64,000 bases of DNA from Candidatus Cryptoclostridium obscurum. GTDB taxonomy: Bacteria > Bacillota > Dehalobacteriia > UBA7702. The first letter of the stretch is position 1. Each line of letters begins with the position of its first letter. Shown piece after piece: positions 6,822-15,768 of the stretch. The stretch lies in the NCBI GenBank assembly GCA_904420535.1, contig CAJFVQ010000027.1, forward strand, positions 1 through 64,000, given 5' to 3'. The position numbers were made by a program, and so were the translations under genes. The notes beneath the pieces are model-generated. The model did no database searches, was not told the origin of the DNA, and saw only the letters and a program-made list of their open reading frames with translations.

Positions 6822-8048
6822 TTGGCCGATCAAATCAATGTCCATTCGGAAATCGGCAAATTAAAGCGAGTCATGCTGCACCGACCGGGAAAAGAGCTGG
6901 AAAACCTTATGCCGGAGTATCTCGACCGCCTGCTTTTTGACGATATTCCATATCTAAAAACTGCCCAAGAAGAGCATGATGCTTTTGCGGAGCTTCTTCG
7001 CGCACAGGGAGCAGAGGTGGTTTATCTTACCGACCTCGTTGCGGAATCTATCTTAGATGCCGATATCAAAGAACAGTTCATCTCCGACTTTATTCGAGAG
7101 ACCGAAGTGCGTTCCAGTTGGGAATTGGATTTTTTGACAGACTATTTTAAATCAAAACCTACCAAAGAAATGGTAGATGAGATGTGTGCCGGGGTGCGTA
7201 AATCTGCCGTCAAAGAACACGAGTCCAGTAGTTTAAGCAGCTTGCTTAAAATTCTCGATGATGATTATCCTTTCTTGATTGATCCCATGCCTAATCTTTA
7301 TTTTACAAGGGATCCTTTCGCTTCTGTGGGAAACGGCGTTACCATTCATAAAATGCGCACAAAAACGAGAACGAGGGAGTCTCTGTTTGCGAAATACATC
7401 TTTACTTACCATCCCATGTACAAAGATACCAGAATTTGGTACGACCGTACAGAAGATTCTTCCCTCGAAGGCGGCGATATTCTTATTTTAAATGAAAAAA
7501 CCATTGCCATCGGGATCTCGCAACGCACTCACGAAAACGCCATTGAGAAATTCGCCAATGAAATTTTAGGTGAAAAAACAACTTTTGAGAAAGTACTGGC
7601 TTTCAACATTCCCAAAGAGCGAAGTTTCATGCACCTCGATACGGTATTTACCATGGTGGATCACAACAAATTTACCATCCATCCCAATATCGTAGATCAG
7701 ATTATGGTATTTGTCATTCACCGTGACAGCAGTGGAAAAATCCGTATTCAACAGGAACAAAGCGATTTGGAAGATATTTTGAAAAAATATTTGGAGCTTG
7801 ATGAAATCACATTGCTCCGATGTGGCAGTGACAGTAAAGTTGACTCCTCTCGAGAACAATGGAGCGACGGCTCCAATACTCTGGCCATTGCCCCCGGCGA
7901 AGTAGTGGTTTATGCGCGCAATTATCTTACCAATGAGATTTTAGAGGAAAATGGAATTAAAACCCATGTCATTAAGTGTTCCGAATTGTCCCGTGGACGA
8001 GGCGGTCCCAGATGCATGAGCATGCCCTTGATTCGAGAACCAATGTAA
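6822..8048 (+). CDS. arcA: arginine deiminase
   Basis: 408 residues from a TTG at 6822 with AAAGGTGG 8 bases upstream. Longer readings of the frame would run through the tRNA-Ser gene and are wrong. The enzyme hydrolyses arginine to citrulline and ammonia, the first step of the arginine deiminase pathway. Seen: HSEIGKLKRVMLHRPGKEL at the N-terminus, the substrate-site run PNLYFTRDPF, LEGGDIL, MHLDTVFTM, and the C-terminal nucleophile loop RGRGGPRCMSMPL with the catalytic Cys. Length matches the family. It is followed 10 bases later by arcB and then by an antiporter, a normal catabolic arc order. Carbamate kinase (arcC), which would make the ATP, is not in the window. Confidence 0.96.
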   Translation: MADQINVHSEIGKLKRVMLHRPGKELENLMPEYLDRLLFDDIPYLKTAQEEHDAFAELLRAQGAEVVYLTDLVAESILDADIKEQFISDFIRETEVRSSWELDFLTDYFKSKPTKEMVDEMCAGVRKSAVKEHESSSLSSLLKILDDDYPFLIDPMPNLYFTRDPFASVGNGVTIHKMRTKTRTRESLFAKYIFTYHPMYKDTRIWYDRTEDSSLEGGDILILNEKTIAIGISQRTHENAIEKFANEILGEKTTFEKVLAFNIPKERSFMHLDTVFTMVDHNKFTIHPNIVDQIMVFVIHRDSSGKIRIQQEQSDLEDILKKYLELDEITLLRCGSDSKVDSSREQWSDGSNTLAIAPGEVVVYARNYLTNEILEENGIKTHVIKCSELSRGRGGPRCMSMPLIREPM

Positions 8049-8058
8049 GGAGGAAATT

Positions 8059-9045
8059 ATGGCAATCAATTTAAAAGGAAAAAGTTTTCTTACCCTAAAA
8101 GATTTTACCGCACAGGAAATTCGTTATCTTTTGGATTTATCCCACGATTTAAAGGCAAAAAGACGCGCCGGTATTTGCGAACCGATGCTAAAAGGAAAAA
8201 ATATCGCGTTGCTTTTTGAAAAAACATCCACCAGAACTCGATGCGCATTTGAAGTCGCTGCTCATCAAGAAGGCGCCCACGTAACTTTTTTAGATTCCAA
8301 CAGTTCACAAATGGGAAAAAAGGAATCTTTGGAGGATACTGCCAAAGTTTTAGGACGTTTTTTTGATGGTATTGAATACCGAGGCTATGACCAATCCACC
8401 GTAGAAGCCTTGGCCAAATATTCCGGTGTGCCAGTATTTAATGGTCTGACGGATGCAGATCATCCCACTCAAATATTAGCCGATATGATGACCATGGAAG
8501 AACATATTCATAAACCTCTCAACAAAATGAAAGTGGTTTTTGTCGGCGATATTCGCAATAATATGTCTTATGCCTGGATGTACGGTTGCGCTAAAATGGG
8601 CATGAAATTTGCAGCTTACGGCCCTGCGGCATTGGAAGTTGATGAAAAAATCTGGCAGGAAGTGGCAATCATGGCTCAAAAAAGCGGTACCCAGCTTGTA
8701 ATATCCGATGAAGAGCGCTGCTTAAAAGATGCTGATGTGATTTATGGGGATATTTGGGCTTCGATGGGAGAAGAAAACCTTATGGAAGAACGTGTGAAAC
8801 TCCTATCCCCCTTCCGCATTACCATGGAGATGCTGAAAAAAACAGGCAATCCCAATGTACTATTTTTACATTGTCTTCCCTCATTCCACGATTTTGAAAC
8901 GAAACTCGCAAAAGAATGGAAAGAAAAAGGATTAGATATTCGTGAAGTCACCGACGAAGTATTCCGCAGCCGCCATTCTGTGGTGTTTGACGAAGCGGAA
9001 AATCGCATGCACACCATCAAAGCAGTGATGACCGCGACCATGTGA
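8059..9045 (+). CDS. arcB: ornithine carbamoyltransferase (catabolic)
   Basis: 328 residues. The enzyme converts citrulline and phosphate to ornithine and carbamoyl phosphate when working in the arc pathway. Seen: carbamoyl-phosphate binding FEKTSTRTRCAFEVA, DHPTQILADMMTM, FVGDIRNNM and the ornithine loop LFLHCLPSFHD. A GGAGG precedes the ATG by 6 bases. Its location between arcA and a basic amino acid exchanger supports the catabolic role over the biosynthetic one, but the sequence alone would also fit argF. Confidence 0.95.
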   Translation: MAINLKGKSFLTLKDFTAQEIRYLLDLSHDLKAKRRAGICEPMLKGKNIALLFEKTSTRTRCAFEVAAHQEGAHVTFLDSNSSQMGKKESLEDTAKVLGRFFDGIEYRGYDQSTVEALAKYSGVPVFNGLTDADHPTQILADMMTMEEHIHKPLNKMKVVFVGDIRNNMSYAWMYGCAKMGMKFAAYGPAALEVDEKIWQEVAIMAQKSGTQLVISDEERCLKDADVIYGDIWASMGEENLMEERVKLLSPFRITMEMLKKTGNPNVLFLHCLPSFHDFETKLAKEWKEKGLDIREVTDEVFRSRHSVVFDEAENRMHTIKAVMTATM

Positions 9046-9057
9046 TGGGGTGATGAA

Positions 9058-10473
9058 TTGTCGAAATTCAAAGTACCAACAGCTTATACGATCTTACTCA
9101 TCATCGTCATTATTACCGCGGCCCTTACCTGGTTAATTCCTGCAGGGCAGTATGATCACCTTGCAGACGGTGAGCCGATTCCGGGAACATATCATTTAAC
9201 AGAAGCCAATGAACAGGGCATTGGAGATGTTTTACTGGCTTCTTTCGAAGGATTTTACGATGCTGTCGATATCGCGCTATTTATTTTAATTGTCGGTGGT
9301 TTTCTCGGCGTCGTTATGAAAACCGGTGCAATTCACGCGGGAATCAGCAATGTCATCCGGAAACTCAACGGCAGAGAAAAACGACTGATTCCCATATTGA
9401 TGATTTTGTTTGGACTTGGCGGCACTACTTTTGGCATGTGGGAAGAAACCATTGCCTTCTTCCCATTGTTGATCCCCATTTTTATCGCAGCAGGTTATGA
9501 TTCCCTGGTGGCTGTTGCCGTCATTTTATTGGGGGCAGGGATGGGCACTTTGGCCTCTACGGTGAACCCTTTTGCTACCGGAATTGCATCGGGCTTCGCC
9601 AATATTTCCATGGGCGACGGTATTTTGGTCCGCTTGGCAATGCTTGTTATTTTAGAGGCCATCGCCATTTGGTTTGTCATGGCCTATGCCGCGCGCATTA
9701 AAAAGGACCCCAGTCGTTCCTATGTCGCGGATACCATGGGAAAGCACCAAAAACTTCTTTTAGAATTAAATGACGATCAAAAAAGTGGAGAAGAGGTCAT
9801 TTTAACACGAAGTCAAAAATGGACGTTAACGCTGTTTGCTTTGACCTTTTTGATGATGATCTATGCAGTGATTCCCTTTGAAGAAATCGGCGTTCCTTTT
9901 TTACCGACTTTGGGATGGTGGTTCCCTGAACTTTCTGCTTTATTCTTCACAGCAGCAATTATCATTGGTTTATGCGCGCGTCTCAAAGAAGAGGAACTGA
10001 CAGACAGCTTCGTTAATGGCGCCGCCGACTTGTTGGGCGTAGCCTTTATCATTGCGATTTCTCGTGGCATCACCGTGATCATGAATCAAGGTCTTATCAC
10101 TGATACCATTCTCCATTGGGGAGAGAGTTTTCTCACTGGAGTTGGTTCCATCACATTTAGTTTTTTCATTTACTTGATTTATCTGGTGCTTTCTGTTTTC
10201 ATTCCTTCCACTTCCGGATTGGCTACCTTATCTATTCCGATTATGGCGCCTTTGGGAGATTTTGCCGGCGTGGGCAGAGATATCGTAATCACAGCCTTCC
10301 AATCGGCATCGGGATTGATTAATCTCATTACCCCCACCAGTGCAGTAATTATGGGAGCGTTAACATTGGGGCGGATTCCATACAATCAATGGTTTAAGTT
10401 TTCCTGGAAATTTTTAATCTACGTCTTTCTCATTTCCATAGGAATCATCATGCTTTTTACCATAATATTTTAA
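9058..10473 (+). CDS. YfcC-family transporter, probable arginine/ornithine exchanger
   Basis: 471 residues from a TTG at 9058 preceded by GGGGTGA. A very hydrophobic protein with roughly 11-13 membrane segments, starting TAYTILLIIVIITAALTWLIPAGQY, which is typical of the YfcC/ArcD2-like family (IT superfamily). Other landmarks are GGTTFGMWEETIAFFPLLIP and LITPTSAVIMGALTLGRIPY. In arc operons such proteins swap external arginine for internal ornithine without energy cost. The substrate is inferred from the 12-base spacing behind arcB. It ends before the terminator at 10556. Confidence 0.88.
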   Translation: MSKFKVPTAYTILLIIVIITAALTWLIPAGQYDHLADGEPIPGTYHLTEANEQGIGDVLLASFEGFYDAVDIALFILIVGGFLGVVMKTGAIHAGISNVIRKLNGREKRLIPILMILFGLGGTTFGMWEETIAFFPLLIPIFIAAGYDSLVAVAVILLGAGMGTLASTVNPFATGIASGFANISMGDGILVRLAMLVILEAIAIWFVMAYAARIKKDPSRSYVADTMGKHQKLLLELNDDQKSGEEVILTRSQKWTLTLFALTFLMMIYAVIPFEEIGVPFLPTLGWWFPELSALFFTAAIIIGLCARLKEEELTDSFVNGAADLLGVAFIIAISRGITVIMNQGLITDTILHWGESFLTGVGSITFSFFIYLIYLVLSVFIPSTSGLATLSIPIMAPLGDFAGVGRDIVITAFQSASGLINLITPTSAVIMGALTLGRIPYNQWFKFSWKFLIYVFLISIGIIMLFTIIF

Positions 10474-10555
10474 CAAAATTTGGAATATTTTCCTTTAAGA
10501 AACATATATTAATTGTGAAGGAAAAGTTCCCATGAATTTACCCTTTACTGAGAAA

Positions 10556-10586
10556 AGGACCTTGCGGCAAGCCAACCGCAAGGTCC
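10556..10586. terminator. bidirectional terminator after the arc operon
   Basis: AGGACCTTGCGG and CCGCAAGGTCCT form a 12-bp stem with an 8-base loop, flanked by A-run and T-run. It serves the arc operon and the convergent HAD-like gene. Confidence 0.9.
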
Positions 10587-10597
10587 TACTTTTTATA

Positions 10598-11194
10598 TTA
10601 TAACATGATATCCATGAGATCTTCCAGTTCTTCCAATGGAGGCTCTCCAAAAGCATAAAAGCGAAGTCCACATTGGACTGCCGCTTCTCGCGAAGGCGGC
10701 GCCCCCACATAACACCACTGCTCTTTGGAGATCTCCGGATATTTCTCCATAGCAAGCTCCAGACCAACGGTTCTGGAAGGATGGCCGACCCATTTTTCTC
10801 CCGGCACAATAAAATCGAAAAATTGTCGAATCCCGGCGTTTCCCAGAGCCTTCACAATGCCGTCTCCTCTGCTGCGACTTAGAACCACCAAACGATAGCG
10901 GAGAGAGAGCATTGACAAAACCCCTGTAGCAGAAGAATCACATTTTGCCTCCAGCATGACTTTACGTTCAAACTTACCGATCTCCTGTTCAAGGATCTCA
11001 CCATCATGCTCGTGCCAACAAGATAGCGAGGCCGCAAATTCCAAAGGCGTTTTTCCTTTTAAATCGTCAGGATGAAAAAGATATTTCCGTTCTCGCAAAA
11101 AATCATATACCAGACGATTTTTTGCGTTCTCATCAATGTCAATGGTGAGAAGAACATTTTCTAAATCAAAAATGATCCCTTGTTCCATCCGCAC
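10598..11194 (-). CDS. HAD-like hydrolase fold protein with degenerate catalytic motifs
   Basis: 198 residues from a GTG at 11194 (MRMEQ); the ATG at 11188 is an alternative, and a GAGGGG site serves either. The overall pattern is that of a HAD phosphatase: motif I FDLENVLLTID, motif II VVLSRSRGD, a motif III Lys in GEKWVGHPS, and motif IV in CYVGAPPSREAAVQCGLRFYAFG. The second Asp of motif I is Glu, and the acidic pair normally found in motif IV (GD...D) is missing (GAPPSRE). It may have lost phosphatase activity or changed chemistry. It lies upstream of the terminator at 10556 and just downstream of yqeY. No specific function can be given. Confidence 0.62.
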   Translation of the reverse strand: MRMEQGIIFDLENVLLTIDIDENAKNRLVYDFLRERKYLFHPDDLKGKTPLEFAASLSCWHEHDGEILEQEIGKFERKVMLEAKCDSSATGVLSMLSLRYRLVVLSRSRGDGIVKALGNAGIRQFFDFIVPGEKWVGHPSRTVGLELAMEKYPEISKEQWCYVGAPPSREAAVQCGLRFYAFGEPPLEELEDLMDIML

Positions 11195-11226
11195 TCATTC
11201 CCCTCTTTTCATGACAAGAAACAGTA

Positions 11227-11673
11227 TTACTGGAGGCGTTTCATGACCAATCCGTTGACAACACTGCCTTCAGCCTTGCCTTTCACTTGCGGCATCAACT
11301 TTTTCATAATTGCGCCTTTGTCCAAGGGTTTGGGTGCATCCAGCCCCAATTCTGCCAGAACCTGATCAATAACAGCATTGATCTCGTCTTCACTCATAAA
11401 GGAAGGCGCGAATTCCCGCAACACTGTCAAACGGTCTTGACTTTGTTTAATGATATCCTCGCGATCGGCAGGAGCACTTTCCAGCGTTTCCGTGGTTTGT
11501 TTGATCTCTTTCATAATAATGGCATTTTCTTCTTCTTCCGTTAAAGGGGCCTGTTTATCCTTGGCCTTAGCCTTTAACGCAGAAAGGAGCAATGTAAGGC
11601 TTTCCTTTCGTTCTTTATCCTTGTGTTTCATAGCGGCAATCATTTCTTTCTGCACAGCTTCTGTTTTAGTCAT
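11227..11673 (-). CDS. yqeY: GatB/YqeY domain protein
   Basis: 148 residues, matching the stand-alone YqeY family, which resembles the C-terminal tRNA-binding domain of GatB. Seen: charged helical N-terminus MTKTEAVQKEMIAAMKHKD and the C-terminal domain APKPLDKGAIMKKLMPQVKG. Its biological role is not firmly known. Its ATG overlaps the stop of the upstream ADP-ribosylglycohydrolase gene by 8 bases (ATGACTAA), so the two are translated as a coupled pair. Confidence 0.92.
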   Translation of the reverse strand: MTKTEAVQKEMIAAMKHKDKERKESLTLLLSALKAKAKDKQAPLTEEEENAIIMKEIKQTTETLESAPADREDIIKQSQDRLTVLREFAPSFMSEDEINAVIDQVLAELGLDAPKPLDKGAIMKKLMPQVKGKAEGSVVNGLVMKRLQ

Positions 11674-12466
11674 GCGATAACCTCCAGATCAAAAATTCTT
11701 GATATATTCCACGTAACCTCTCATCTAAACGGTCAAGGGCTTCTTTTTTTATAGCATCAGGGATTCCGTAATAAGCTTCGGCAATGCTCCCGGCAATGGC
11801 AGTAAGAGTGTCGCAATCTCCGCCCAACGAAACAGCTTTGCGGATGCAGTCTTCAAATCCATAGCTCTCCCAAAAAGCCGTCATCGCCTGAGGCACTGTC
11901 TCCTGACAACTCGCATTGTATTGATAGTCAAGACGAATTTCATCCAAAGTTTGTTGAAAGTGATAATGAAAAGTATCTTCAATATATGATCTTACTTCAT
12001 TTTTATCTTTTCCCGTCCGCAAAAGATAGATGGCGGCTGCTACCGAAGCGGCCCCTTTGATTCCTTCGGGATGATTGTGAGTGACTTTTGCCGTTAATTC
12101 CGCCACAAACAATGTTTTTTCTAACGATGGATAAAGCCATCCTACGGAAGATACCCGCATAGCGGAACCGTTGCCCCAACTGTTGTAAGGTTGCGGAGCC
12201 TTGGAATGAAGCCATTCTTGAAAGCCCTGTCCGTATCCGGCATGGGGATAAAGAGCGCCAAATTCCTGCATCCGCCGAATAAGTGAATGCTTCACTTCGC
12301 CCTCATCTGCGCCTCGACTTTCCATCAAAGCTTTGGCTACGGCTGCCGTCATCACCGTGTCATCGGTAAAAAAACAGCCTTTGCCCCAAAAAGGGAAATC
12401 CGTGGTTTTGATCGGATCAAATTCGTAGATACTGCCAACCATATCGCCGATCATGGCGCCGAGCAT
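11666..12466 (-). CDS. ADP-ribosylglycohydrolase family protein (DraG/ARH fold)
   Basis: 266 residues from the ATG at 12466, which has GGTGGGG ahead of it; the frame extends further up but without family sequence. Members remove ADP-ribose from proteins or small molecules using two Mg ions. Seen: GAMIGDMVGSIYEF at the N-terminus, the metal-site TDDTVMT, GNGSAMRVSSVGWLYP, HNHPEGIKGA and the C-terminal metal-site GGDCDTLTAIAGSIAEAYYG. All expected metal ligands appear present. It is the second ADP-ribose-removing enzyme within 7 kb of the SirTM/macrodomain pair, though in a separate transcript with yqeY. Confidence 0.9.
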   Translation of the reverse strand: MLGAMIGDMVGSIYEFDPIKTTDFPFWGKGCFFTDDTVMTAAVAKALMESRGADEGEVKHSLIRRMQEFGALYPHAGYGQGFQEWLHSKAPQPYNSWGNGSAMRVSSVGWLYPSLEKTLFVAELTAKVTHNHPEGIKGAASVAAAIYLLRTGKDKNEVRSYIEDTFHYHFQQTLDEIRLDYQYNASCQETVPQAMTAFWESYGFEDCIRKAVSLGGDCDTLTAIAGSIAEAYYGIPDAIKKEALDRLDERLRGIYQEFLIWRLSHD

Positions 12467-12520
12467 ACTTATCCCCACCTTCCATGCTATTATATTATAA
12501 CATAAAGAGAAGGGTTTTAC

Positions 12521-12553
12521 AAAATATAAAAAGCCGCGAAGCATCTCCGCGGT
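12521..12553 (-). terminator. terminator downstream of tRNA-Pro
   Basis: On the minus strand CCGCG (12552-12548) and CGCGG (12538-12534) form a short stem followed by CTTTTTATATTTT. It ends the tRNA-Pro transcript. Confidence 0.6.
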
Positions 12554-12630
12554 GTTATCTTTCAATCTTGATTGTCATTATTGCATTCACCAACTAAATC
12601 ATCGACGCCACCGAAAAAAGGGCAGAAAAA

Positions 12631-12707
12631 TGGTCGGAGTGAAAGGATTTGAACCTTCGGCCTCTGCGTCCCGAACGCAGCGCTCTACCAAGCTGAGCCA
12701 CACTCCG
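12631..12707 (-). tRNA. tRNA-Pro (CGG)
   Basis: 77 bases on the minus strand. Acceptor CGGAGTG/CACTCCG, encoded CCA, D-loop GCTCAGCTTGGTAGAGC, anticodon stem CTGCG/CGCAG around TTCGGGA (anticodon CGG), T-loop GGTTCAAATCC. Confidence 0.96.
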
Positions 12708-12768
12708 ACTGAAACAATAAAACGTTAAAAAGCAAAAGATGGTGTGAAAATGAAAAAACTGCATTTAT

Positions 12769-12797
12769 ATTATATCCAAATCTTGCATCATTGTCAA
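12769..12797 (-). promoter_or_regulatory. consensus sigma-A promoter of tRNA-Pro
   Basis: Minus strand TTGACA (12797-12792), 17-base spacer, TATAAT (12774-12769): a full consensus match. The tRNA begins about 60 bases downstream, so a short 5' leader is processed off. Confidence 0.85.
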
Positions 12798-12804
12798 TAA
12801 TTAT

Positions 12805-13269
12805 TTATGTAAGATCTGGAAATCCCTGTTGACGCAAGGCCTCATAGGCGGCGATGGCCACAGAATTGGATAAATTCAACGAGCGAATCTCTCGTCCCAT
12901 GGGGATACGAACCGGCGTGCCAATGCCGCTTTGCTGTATTTCCACAGGAATGCCACGGGTCTCGGGCCCAAACATCAAAAAATCATCGGGACCGTATTGA
13001 CATTCTGCATAATTTTTCTTTGCCTTGGTAGAGAACATGAAGATTTTTGCCCCAGGATTTGCCTTGAGAAAATCATCCAAATTCTCATGAATATGGAGAT
13101 CTAATTTATCCCAGTAATCAAGGCCGGCTCGTTTCAAATAGCGATCCGCCAGAGAAAACCCCAAGGGTTTAATCAAGTGTAACGTCATACCGGTCACAGC
13201 GCAGGTACGGGAAATATTGCCGGTATTGGAGGGAATTTCAGGTTCATATAAAACAATATGCATCATCAA
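12805..13269 (-). CDS. trmL: tRNA (cytidine(34)-2'-O)-methyltransferase TrmL
   Basis: 154 residues, the usual size for TrmL, a SPOUT (knotted) methyltransferase that 2'-O-methylates the wobble base of tRNA-Leu species. Seen: IVLYEPEIPSNTGNISRTCA at the N-terminus, GLDYWDKLD, FGPETRGIP and the SAM-binding knot PMGREIRSLNLSNSVAIA. There are three possible ATG codons at 13269, 13266 and 13263 behind a GAAGG; the exact one is uncertain. It lies close to a lipoprotein gene upstream (20 bases) on the same strand. Confidence 0.94.
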   Translation of the reverse strand: MMMHIVLYEPEIPSNTGNISRTCAVTGMTLHLIKPLGFSLADRYLKRAGLDYWDKLDLHIHENLDDFLKANPGAKIFMFSTKAKKNYAECQYGPDDFLMFGPETRGIPVEIQQSGIGTPVRIPMGREIRSLNLSNSVAIAAYEALRQQGFPDLT

Positions 13270-13289
13270 GCCTTCTTTATCATTGAAAT

Positions 13290-13736
13290 TTAATCCGGCG
13301 GCAAATCAATATTCCGCCAGTGGTGAAGATCATACTCATAACGGAAATTTTCATAATCACCGGGTTCTACTTCCGTTGATTTCTCATAGTCCCCTTCTGG
13401 ATAATATTTACAGTAACCGCGATATACACCGTGTGAACGATCCTCCTCATTACCATAAATAGTAACAGTTAAAGCCGTAACATCATGTTCAGCAATATAA
13501 TCATTCACGACTTCTTCCAACATATCATGGACATCAAGCTGATGATTCGGCGTCCATGTTTCCTCAGTAACCTCTTCCTCCACAATCAAGTCAATCACAT
13601 GGCGTTCCTGATCGTCGGAGGAAATCTCCAATACGCGGTATTCTACCCCGCTTTCCGAAGTTTTCACATTATCTCCACAACCGCCAAAACACAAAATGAG
13701 AGAAAAAACCGCAAAAATCAAACATAATCTTTTCAT
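13290..13736 (-). CDS. small putative lipoprotein of unknown function
   Basis: 148 residues. A signal peptide MKRLCLIFAVFSLILCFGGC with lipobox-like FGGC places the mature protein on the outer face of the membrane. The remainder is acidic (EEEVTEETW, DMLEEVVNDY) with a Tyr-rich end. I do not recognise the domain. It sits between the methyltransferase gene and trmL on the minus strand. Confidence 0.7.
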   Translation of the reverse strand: MKRLCLIFAVFSLILCFGGCGDNVKTSESGVEYRVLEISSDDQERHVIDLIVEEEVTEETWTPNHQLDVHDMLEEVVNDYIAEHDVTALTVTIYGNEEDRSHGVYRGYCKYYPEGDYEKSTEVEPGDYENFRYEYDLHHWRNIDLPPD

Positions 13737-13763
13737 GTGTAATCCCCCTTTCTCATATCAAAT

Positions 13764-14510
13764 TTATGGTACGGTCTTTTGGGCTGCCACCAGCACACGA
13801 CGAGTATGCTCCGTCGGAGGATCCTGGGTAAACATGGCATAGACGGCATAAATTTTCATTCCGTGACGGCAAAAAGCTGATTCTACTTCCTTTAAATCAT
13901 GTTTTTTCTCTTCATGGATTTCTTCAAATTTACGGTACAGATCACCTTCCGGGAGGAATCCCGTCACTTTAATATGCCAAATGCGGCGATCTTCATCGTA
14001 ATGATTTTCATAAACCAAATAAATTTCATCTAGATCCACTACTGTAGTTTCTGAAGCAGAATACTGATCGACTAAATTGATGTCAAAGAGAAAAATACCG
14101 CCCTTTTTCAAAATGCGGCTGACATTTTCCGCCAGTTTTTCAAAATCCCCTTCACCGGTCAAGTAGTTGATGCCATCCTGAAAGGAGACTACCATATCAA
14201 AGGATTCCGAAAAATCCATGGAAAGCATATTTTGGCAATGATATGAGATGGAGACGCCAGCTTCTTTACTTTTTTCTTCGGCGATTTGCAGCATGGGGGA
14301 CGAGAGATCCAGCCCCGACATTTTCAAACCGCGACGTGCCAAAGGAATGGTAGTGCTCCCGGTGCCACAGGCCAAATCCAATGCAGTTTTGGGCGTTGCT
14401 CCCATGGATTTTGCGACATCTAAAATATAATCGGCCCAACCTTCATAATCTACGCCCAGCATCATCATATCGTAGATTTTAGAGATCCCTTCGTAATTTT
14501 CATTTTCCAT
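13764..14510 (-). CDS. class I SAM-dependent methyltransferase
   Basis: 248 residues from the ATG at 14510 with GGGAGG upstream; the start overlaps the 3' end of larA by 11 bases. Seen: motif I ALDLACGTGSTTIPLA, motif II GLDLSSPML, a MVVSFQDGINYL acidic-to-loop region and LKKGGIFLFDINL. These are typical of the Methyltransf_11/25 group, which methylate small molecules. The substrate is unknown. Translational overlap with larA suggests co-expression. Confidence 0.88.
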   Translation of the reverse strand: MENENYEGISKIYDMMMLGVDYEGWADYILDVAKSMGATPKTALDLACGTGSTTIPLARRGLKMSGLDLSSPMLQIAEEKSKEAGVSISYHCQNMLSMDFSESFDMVVSFQDGINYLTGEGDFEKLAENVSRILKKGGIFLFDINLVDQYSASETTVVDLDEIYLVYENHYDEDRRIWHIKVTGFLPEGDLYRKFEEIHEEKKHDLKEVESAFCRHGMKIYAVYAMFTQDPPTEHTRRVLVAAQKTVP

Positions 14511-15768
14511 GATGATCCTCCCGATATTCCGGCAATGTAGTGCCGCCAACTGTCATGGCATAGACTCCGGCATGATCGCCTTTTTCCGCCAGAGCAGTGG
14601 AAAAGGCCTCCTCCAGATTAGAAAATGGACGCATATAAAGGCGTTTGACCATTGCTTCCGGAAGAGAGGAGACCAGATAAACGCTGCATTTTTTCGTTAC
14701 CTTGGCGATGGCTGCGGCTTTATGCCCCCCCAAACGGAACTCTCTTCCAATGCGTTGGATCAGATCGTCGGGACAATGGGCTTCCTCCAACCATTGCTGA
14801 AAAGTAGTTTCACCATACCCCTCTTTACATTCCCCAACCAAAATGATAATACCGCCTTCTTTTACGGCCCATTGAGCATTATCCAAAGCTTTTTGTGTTT
14901 GGTAAACATTGAGGTCTTTGGGAAGGCCACCGGGGGAAGCGATCACAATATCGGCCAATGTTTCGATAGGTTGTTTATAGATCTCATCTAAAATGCGGCA
15001 TCCTTCCCGATGGGCATCAATGGGATGACCGGCCACTGCGGCAACGATCTCTTTTTTTTCATTCAGTACCACATTAAGGATGAAATCAATGGAGAGATGT
15101 TCTAAGATCTCCTCCATATCAGCACGAACCGGATTCCCTTCAATACAGCCGACTTTCGCTCCCTCTTCCAGCATCATAGCATGATTTGCCTCGATGGTGC
15201 GGCGAGTACACACCCCGGGAACCACGGCTTTGGCGCCACCGCTATATCCTGCAAAATAGTGATAATCAATATTTCCGATACAAATCCGAAGATCTGCCCG
15301 GAGGACGGGACCGTACACCTCAAAGGGCGTACCGCGGCGGCTTACCGCCACCTCTGTAAAATCATCGCCGGCAGAATCTTCTACAGTAACGCGACGAAAG
15401 ACTTCTTCGCCAACGAGACGCTGCCATTCCTCTTCGGTCTGGCGGCGATGACTTCCCAAACCGGAAACAATACGAATATCATCGTCATTCACCCCCGCAC
15501 GATTCAACTCGTCCAGGATATACGGGAGAATTTTGTAACTGGGACACGGCCGTGTGATATCACTGATGATGATCACGACTTTTTGCCCGGCTTGGGCAAT
15601 GTTTCCCAGGGTATCGGTGCCGATGGGTTGGGAAAGCGCTTCCCGGATCACGTCTTCTCCCACCACATTATGGGTCACGGATCTTGGACGCAAAGAGGCG
15701 ATCAGATTCTTTTCTGGGATATCTACTGTCATTTTCCCTTTTCCATAACCGAATTCAATTCTTGTCAT
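14500..15768 (-). CDS. larA: LarA-family nickel-dependent racemase/epimerase
   Basis: 422 residues. Lactate racemase homologues use a nickel-pincer nucleotide cofactor. Seen: the N-terminal nucleotide-type motif IISDITRPCPSY, GLGSHRRQTEEEW, and the cofactor-linking segment FAGYSGGAKAVVPGV, whose Lys corresponds to the residue carrying the cofactor, then NHAMM with the nickel-ligand His. Many LarA homologues act on other 2-hydroxy acids or sugars, so lactate is only the default guess. The larB, larC and larE cofactor genes are not in the window. It overlaps sfsA (14 bases) and the methyltransferase gene, so the three are one transcript. Confidence 0.87.
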   Translation of the reverse strand: MTRIEFGYGKGKMTVDIPEKNLIASLRPRSVTHNVVGEDVIREALSQPIGTDTLGNIAQAGQKVVIIISDITRPCPSYKILPYILDELNRAGVNDDDIRIVSGLGSHRRQTEEEWQRLVGEEVFRRVTVEDSAGDDFTEVAVSRRGTPFEVYGPVLRADLRICIGNIDYHYFAGYSGGAKAVVPGVCTRRTIEANHAMMLEEGAKVGCIEGNPVRADMEEILEHLSIDFILNVVLNEKKEIVAAVAGHPIDAHREGCRILDEIYKQPIETLADIVIASPGGLPKDLNVYQTQKALDNAQWAVKEGGIIILVGECKEGYGETTFQQWLEEAHCPDDLIQRIGREFRLGGHKAAAIAKVTKKCSVYLVSSLPEAMVKRLYMRPFSNLEEAFSTALAEKGDHAGVYAMTVGGTTLPEYREDHHGK

